This document shows positions 6,664-8,717 of a DNA stretch of 8,717 nucleotides, in pieces. The DNA is from Methanobacterium sp. (GTDB taxonomy: Archaea > Methanobacteriota > Methanobacteria > Methanobacteriales > Methanobacteriaceae). The notes below the pieces were generated by a model. It did not search any database. It was not told the origin of the DNA and was given only the letters and a program-made list of their open reading frames with translations. A program made the position numbers and the translations under genes. The stretch spans positions 1 to 8,717 of the forward strand of contig PLTK01000158.1 in the NCBI GenBank assembly GCA_003164415.1, given 5' to 3'. The stretch's first letter is position 1. Every line of letters begins with the position of its first letter.

Positions 6664-8717
6664 TTATACTTCTAGCTCTTTGAAGGTGATTTTAAATTTT
6701 GTTCCATTATTTCCATCAAGCTCAATCTCACCATCAATTTGGTCGGTTAAACTTGTTACCATTTGTAAACCAAGTGAATCTGTGTTTTGGAAGTCTATAT
6801 CTTCTGGAAATCCTACTCCGTTATCTTTTACTGTAAATTCATAGTGCGCATCTAATTGATGGAAATCTACATAGATTTTTCCCTTCATGCCATCTGGAAA
6901 TGCGTGTTTTATACTGTTTGTGATGAGTTCATTCACTATTAATCCTAGGGGTATTGATGTGTTTATGTCTAGAAAAATATCATCAACATTAATTTTTAGT
7001 TTTATAAGACTTGGATCAGCCACATATGTATGGAAAAGTTCATTGGCCAGTGATGTGATATAATCACCGAAATCAATCCTTTTAAGATCTGTGGATTGGT
7101 ATAATCTTTCATGTATAAGTGCCATGGACCGTGCACGGTTTTGACTTTCTTTGAAAATATCCTTGGATGCTTTATCTTTTATATAACTGGACTGAAGATT
7201 TAATAAGCTGGATATAATCATTAAATTGTTTTTAACCCTGTGATGTATCTCTTTAAGGAGCATTTCCTTTTCTTCTAATGATTTATTTAAGGTATTTTCT
7301 CTATTTTTTAGCTCGGTAATATCCTCTAAAACTACCACTATTCCCTCTATTTTTTCCTCATCTCTTAGAGGACTGTAATGAGCTATGACTGTTTTTTTCT
7401 CACCATTTTTCCTGTTGACTAAATCCCATTCAAATTCTTCAATTTCTTTGCCAATGATAATGTCTTTAAAAGCAGATAATACTTCTAGATTCATTTTCAT
7501 TTTGGGGGCCAAGGTCATTAAGCTTTTTCCCACTAATTCTTTCCTTTCGAAGCCTGTTAATACGGATGTTTTTTGGTTAACTTCAGTTATGTTTCCAATT
7601 TTATCTATCAAAATGATTGATTCCCCTGCTGTTTCAATCACTTCCCTATATTTTTTCTCGGATTTTTGGATTTTTTTTTCAGCTTTTTTTAGTTCAGTGA
7701 TGTCTTCAGATATACCCAGGAGATATTGGGGAGTTCCTTTCTTGTTAAGGATAGGAATTTTTTTGGTGTGTAATATTCTTTGACCCAAATTTTTGGTTTC
7801 AATAGTTTCTTGGGGTATATCTAACAGTTTTTTGTTTTGAAGCACTTTCCTATCTTTTTGTGTGAAAAAATTTGCTTCTTCTTTTGGGAAAAAGTTATAG
7901 TCAGTATTACCGAGTAATTTCTCTCTGGAATGTCCAAAAAAATCTTCTGCTGCTTTGTTAACCCTCTTAAAATCTAATTTATCAGCATTTTTAACAAAAA
8001 TTATATCCGGAATATTTTCGACAATATTTTCTAAAAACTCCTCACTCTCAACCCTTTCATTTTCGATCTTTTTACTCTCTGTGATGTTCATCATCATTCC
8101 GGATATGGTGTGATTTTCTAAATGTGCACTGAGAAGAATAGTAATTGTTTCACCAGTATTGGATATCATGTCCAATTCATGATGACTTAAACTGGCATCT
8201 TTTTTGAGTTTTTCAATGATCTTAGTTCTGTCTTTAATATTTTTATAGAATTGTGGTGATTTTGTTGTTTGAAAATCTTCAAAACTTTCAAATTCAAACA
8301 TTTCAACCATAGCATCGTTGGCAAAGAGTATATTTCCATTTAAGTTGGTTTTATAAATCGCAACCATTGAATTATCAACCATTTCACGGTAGCTTTTTTC
8401 ACTATCTTTCAATTCATTAAAGACATTATTATTGTAAAGCGCCAAGTCTATATTGAATTTCAATTCATTAGCACCGAAAGGTTTCAACAAGTAACCATAA
8501 GGCCCAATTAATAGGGATTTATCCACATTATGATCTTCAGAAGGAGCATTTAAATAAATAACCGGTATATGCAAGTTTTTAATTTTTGAAAATGATTCAA
8601 TACTAGAAGTATCCCCTTTAAGAATTATGTCCATCAAAATAAGATCCGGCATAATCTCTAAAGCTTTCTCTACAACTTCTTCGCCATTGGACGCGACATA
8701 TGGAACATCATAACCAA
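6664..8717 (-). CDS. Receiver-PAS-PAS-PAS-histidine kinase (HisKA_2), 5' end beyond the window
   Basis: A soluble hybrid signalling protein. The frame is open to the edge (first full codon 8715-8713, GYDVPYVASNGEE...), giving 683 visible residues; about 30-40 N-terminal residues are expected outside. In visible numbering: receiver domain to about 90, with phosphoacceptor Asp29 (PDLILMD) and Lys78 in YLLKPF; PAS 108-211; PAS 225-341; PAS 355-468, ending VVLEDITELK; HisKA_2 482-561 with EIHHRVKNN, where His492 is the probable phosphoacceptor; HATPase_c 581-681 with Asn600 in TNSIKHAF, DNGVG (631-635) and SLGLQ. An N-terminal receiver lets another kinase control this one, and such receiver-PAS-HisKA_2 proteins are common in Methanobacteriales. 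The receiver departs from consensus: TSS (36-38) replaces the usual MDG after the Asp strand, and Asn56 sits at the switch Thr/Ser position (YLNA). The internal ATG at 8652 is not the start because receiver sequence continues upstream of it. Confidence 0.88.
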   Translation of the reverse strand, partial: GYDVPYVASNGEEVVEKALEIMPDLILMDIILKGDTSSIESFSKIKNLHIPVIYLNAPSEDHNVDKSLLIGPYGYLLKPFGANELKFNIDLALYNNNVFNELKDSEKSYREMVDNSMVAIYKTNLNGNILFANDAMVEMFEFESFEDFQTTKSPQFYKNIKDRTKIIEKLKKDASLSHHELDMISNTGETITILLSAHLENHTISGMMMNITESKKIENERVESEEFLENIVENIPDIIFVKNADKLDFKRVNKAAEDFFGHSREKLLGNTDYNFFPKEEANFFTQKDRKVLQNKKLLDIPQETIETKNLGQRILHTKKIPILNKKGTPQYLLGISEDITELKKAEKKIQKSEKKYREVIETAGESIILIDKIGNITEVNQKTSVLTGFERKELVGKSLMTLAPKMKMNLEVLSAFKDIIIGKEIEEFEWDLVNRKNGEKKTVIAHYSPLRDEEKIEGIVVVLEDITELKNRENTLNKSLEEKEMLLKEIHHRVKNNLMIISSLLNLQSSYIKDKASKDIFKESQNRARSMALIHERLYQSTDLKRIDFGDYITSLANELFHTYVADPSLIKLKINVDDIFLDINTSIPLGLIVNELITNSIKHAFPDGMKGKIYVDFHQLDAHYEFTVKDNGVGFPEDIDFQNTDSLGLQMVTSLTDQIDGEIELDGNNGTKFKITFKELEV

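Noticed and set aside
6657..6665. Run of nine T at the end of the receiver-containing kinase
   Set aside because: The T-run is on the plus strand, while the kinase is transcribed leftward, where it reads as A. It cannot be that gene's U-tract terminator, and no plus-strand gene precedes it.
6507..6683. Plus-strand ORF of 58 codons, hydrophobic, overlapping the 3' end of the receiver-containing kinase on the other strand
   Set aside because: There is no ribosome site before its ATG, its second half is mostly translated T-runs, and AT-rich DNA readily gives such hydrophobic frames.
8650..8652. Minus-strand ATG as start of the receiver-containing kinase
   Set aside because: It lies in the middle of the receiver domain (VEKALEIMPDLILMD), and in-frame receiver sequence continues to the window edge.
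1..8717. CRISPR arrays, insertion sequences, integration sites, tRNA or rRNA genes
   Set aside because: I looked for regular direct repeats, transposase-like proteins, terminal inverted repeats and cloverleaf-type segments, and found none.

Overview
The window looks like chromosome of a methanogenic archaeon of the order Methanobacteriales, most likely Methanobacterium or a close relative. This rests on low G+C, archaeal-type Shine-Dalgarno sites (GGAGGTGAT-like, a few bases before the start), frequent TTG and GTG starts, oligo-T rather than hairpin terminators, and soluble multi-PAS histidine kinases of the HisKA_2 type, which are abundant in that group. The genus is an inference; no rRNA or tRNA is present to confirm it.

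Layout. Positions 1-36 hold the possible first 12 codons of a leftward gene that runs off the left edge. Positions 37-443 are AT-rich and contain no large gene, but one 22-codon micro-ORF has a good ribosome site and a correctly placed TATA box. The rightward half then carries two genes: a two-block FUSC-type membrane protein (444-2435) and an N-terminal nucleophile amidohydrolase (2534-3703). The hydrolase has a CTSI...GRNMD active-site signature like acid ceramidase/NAAA and the C45 acyltransferases. No oligo-T stop separates the two genes, and one follows the hydrolase at about 3767-3784.

The other half is leftward. A receiver-PAS-PAS-PAS-histidine kinase (6664 to beyond 8717) is cut by the right edge. 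It is followed by a second, paralogous kinase with four PAS domains and no receiver (4072-6321), and then by an unrecognised 44-residue ORF (3915-4049) starting 22 bases after the kinase stop. The 342-base gap between the kinases contains an oligo-T run on the minus strand and TATA-like elements, so the kinases are probably separate transcription units.

Functionally, the kinases form a cytosolic sensory cluster: neither has membrane segments, and both share the same HisKA_2/HATPase end. The FUSC protein and the hydrolase form a separate convergent unit that could process and export an acylated or amide-linked small molecule, but that link rests only on adjacency. I see no mobile element, CRISPR array or RNA gene, and no convincing new multi-gene system. 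The points most worth a second look are the acid-ceramidase-like hydrolase, the two small ORFs, and the receiver with altered signature residues.
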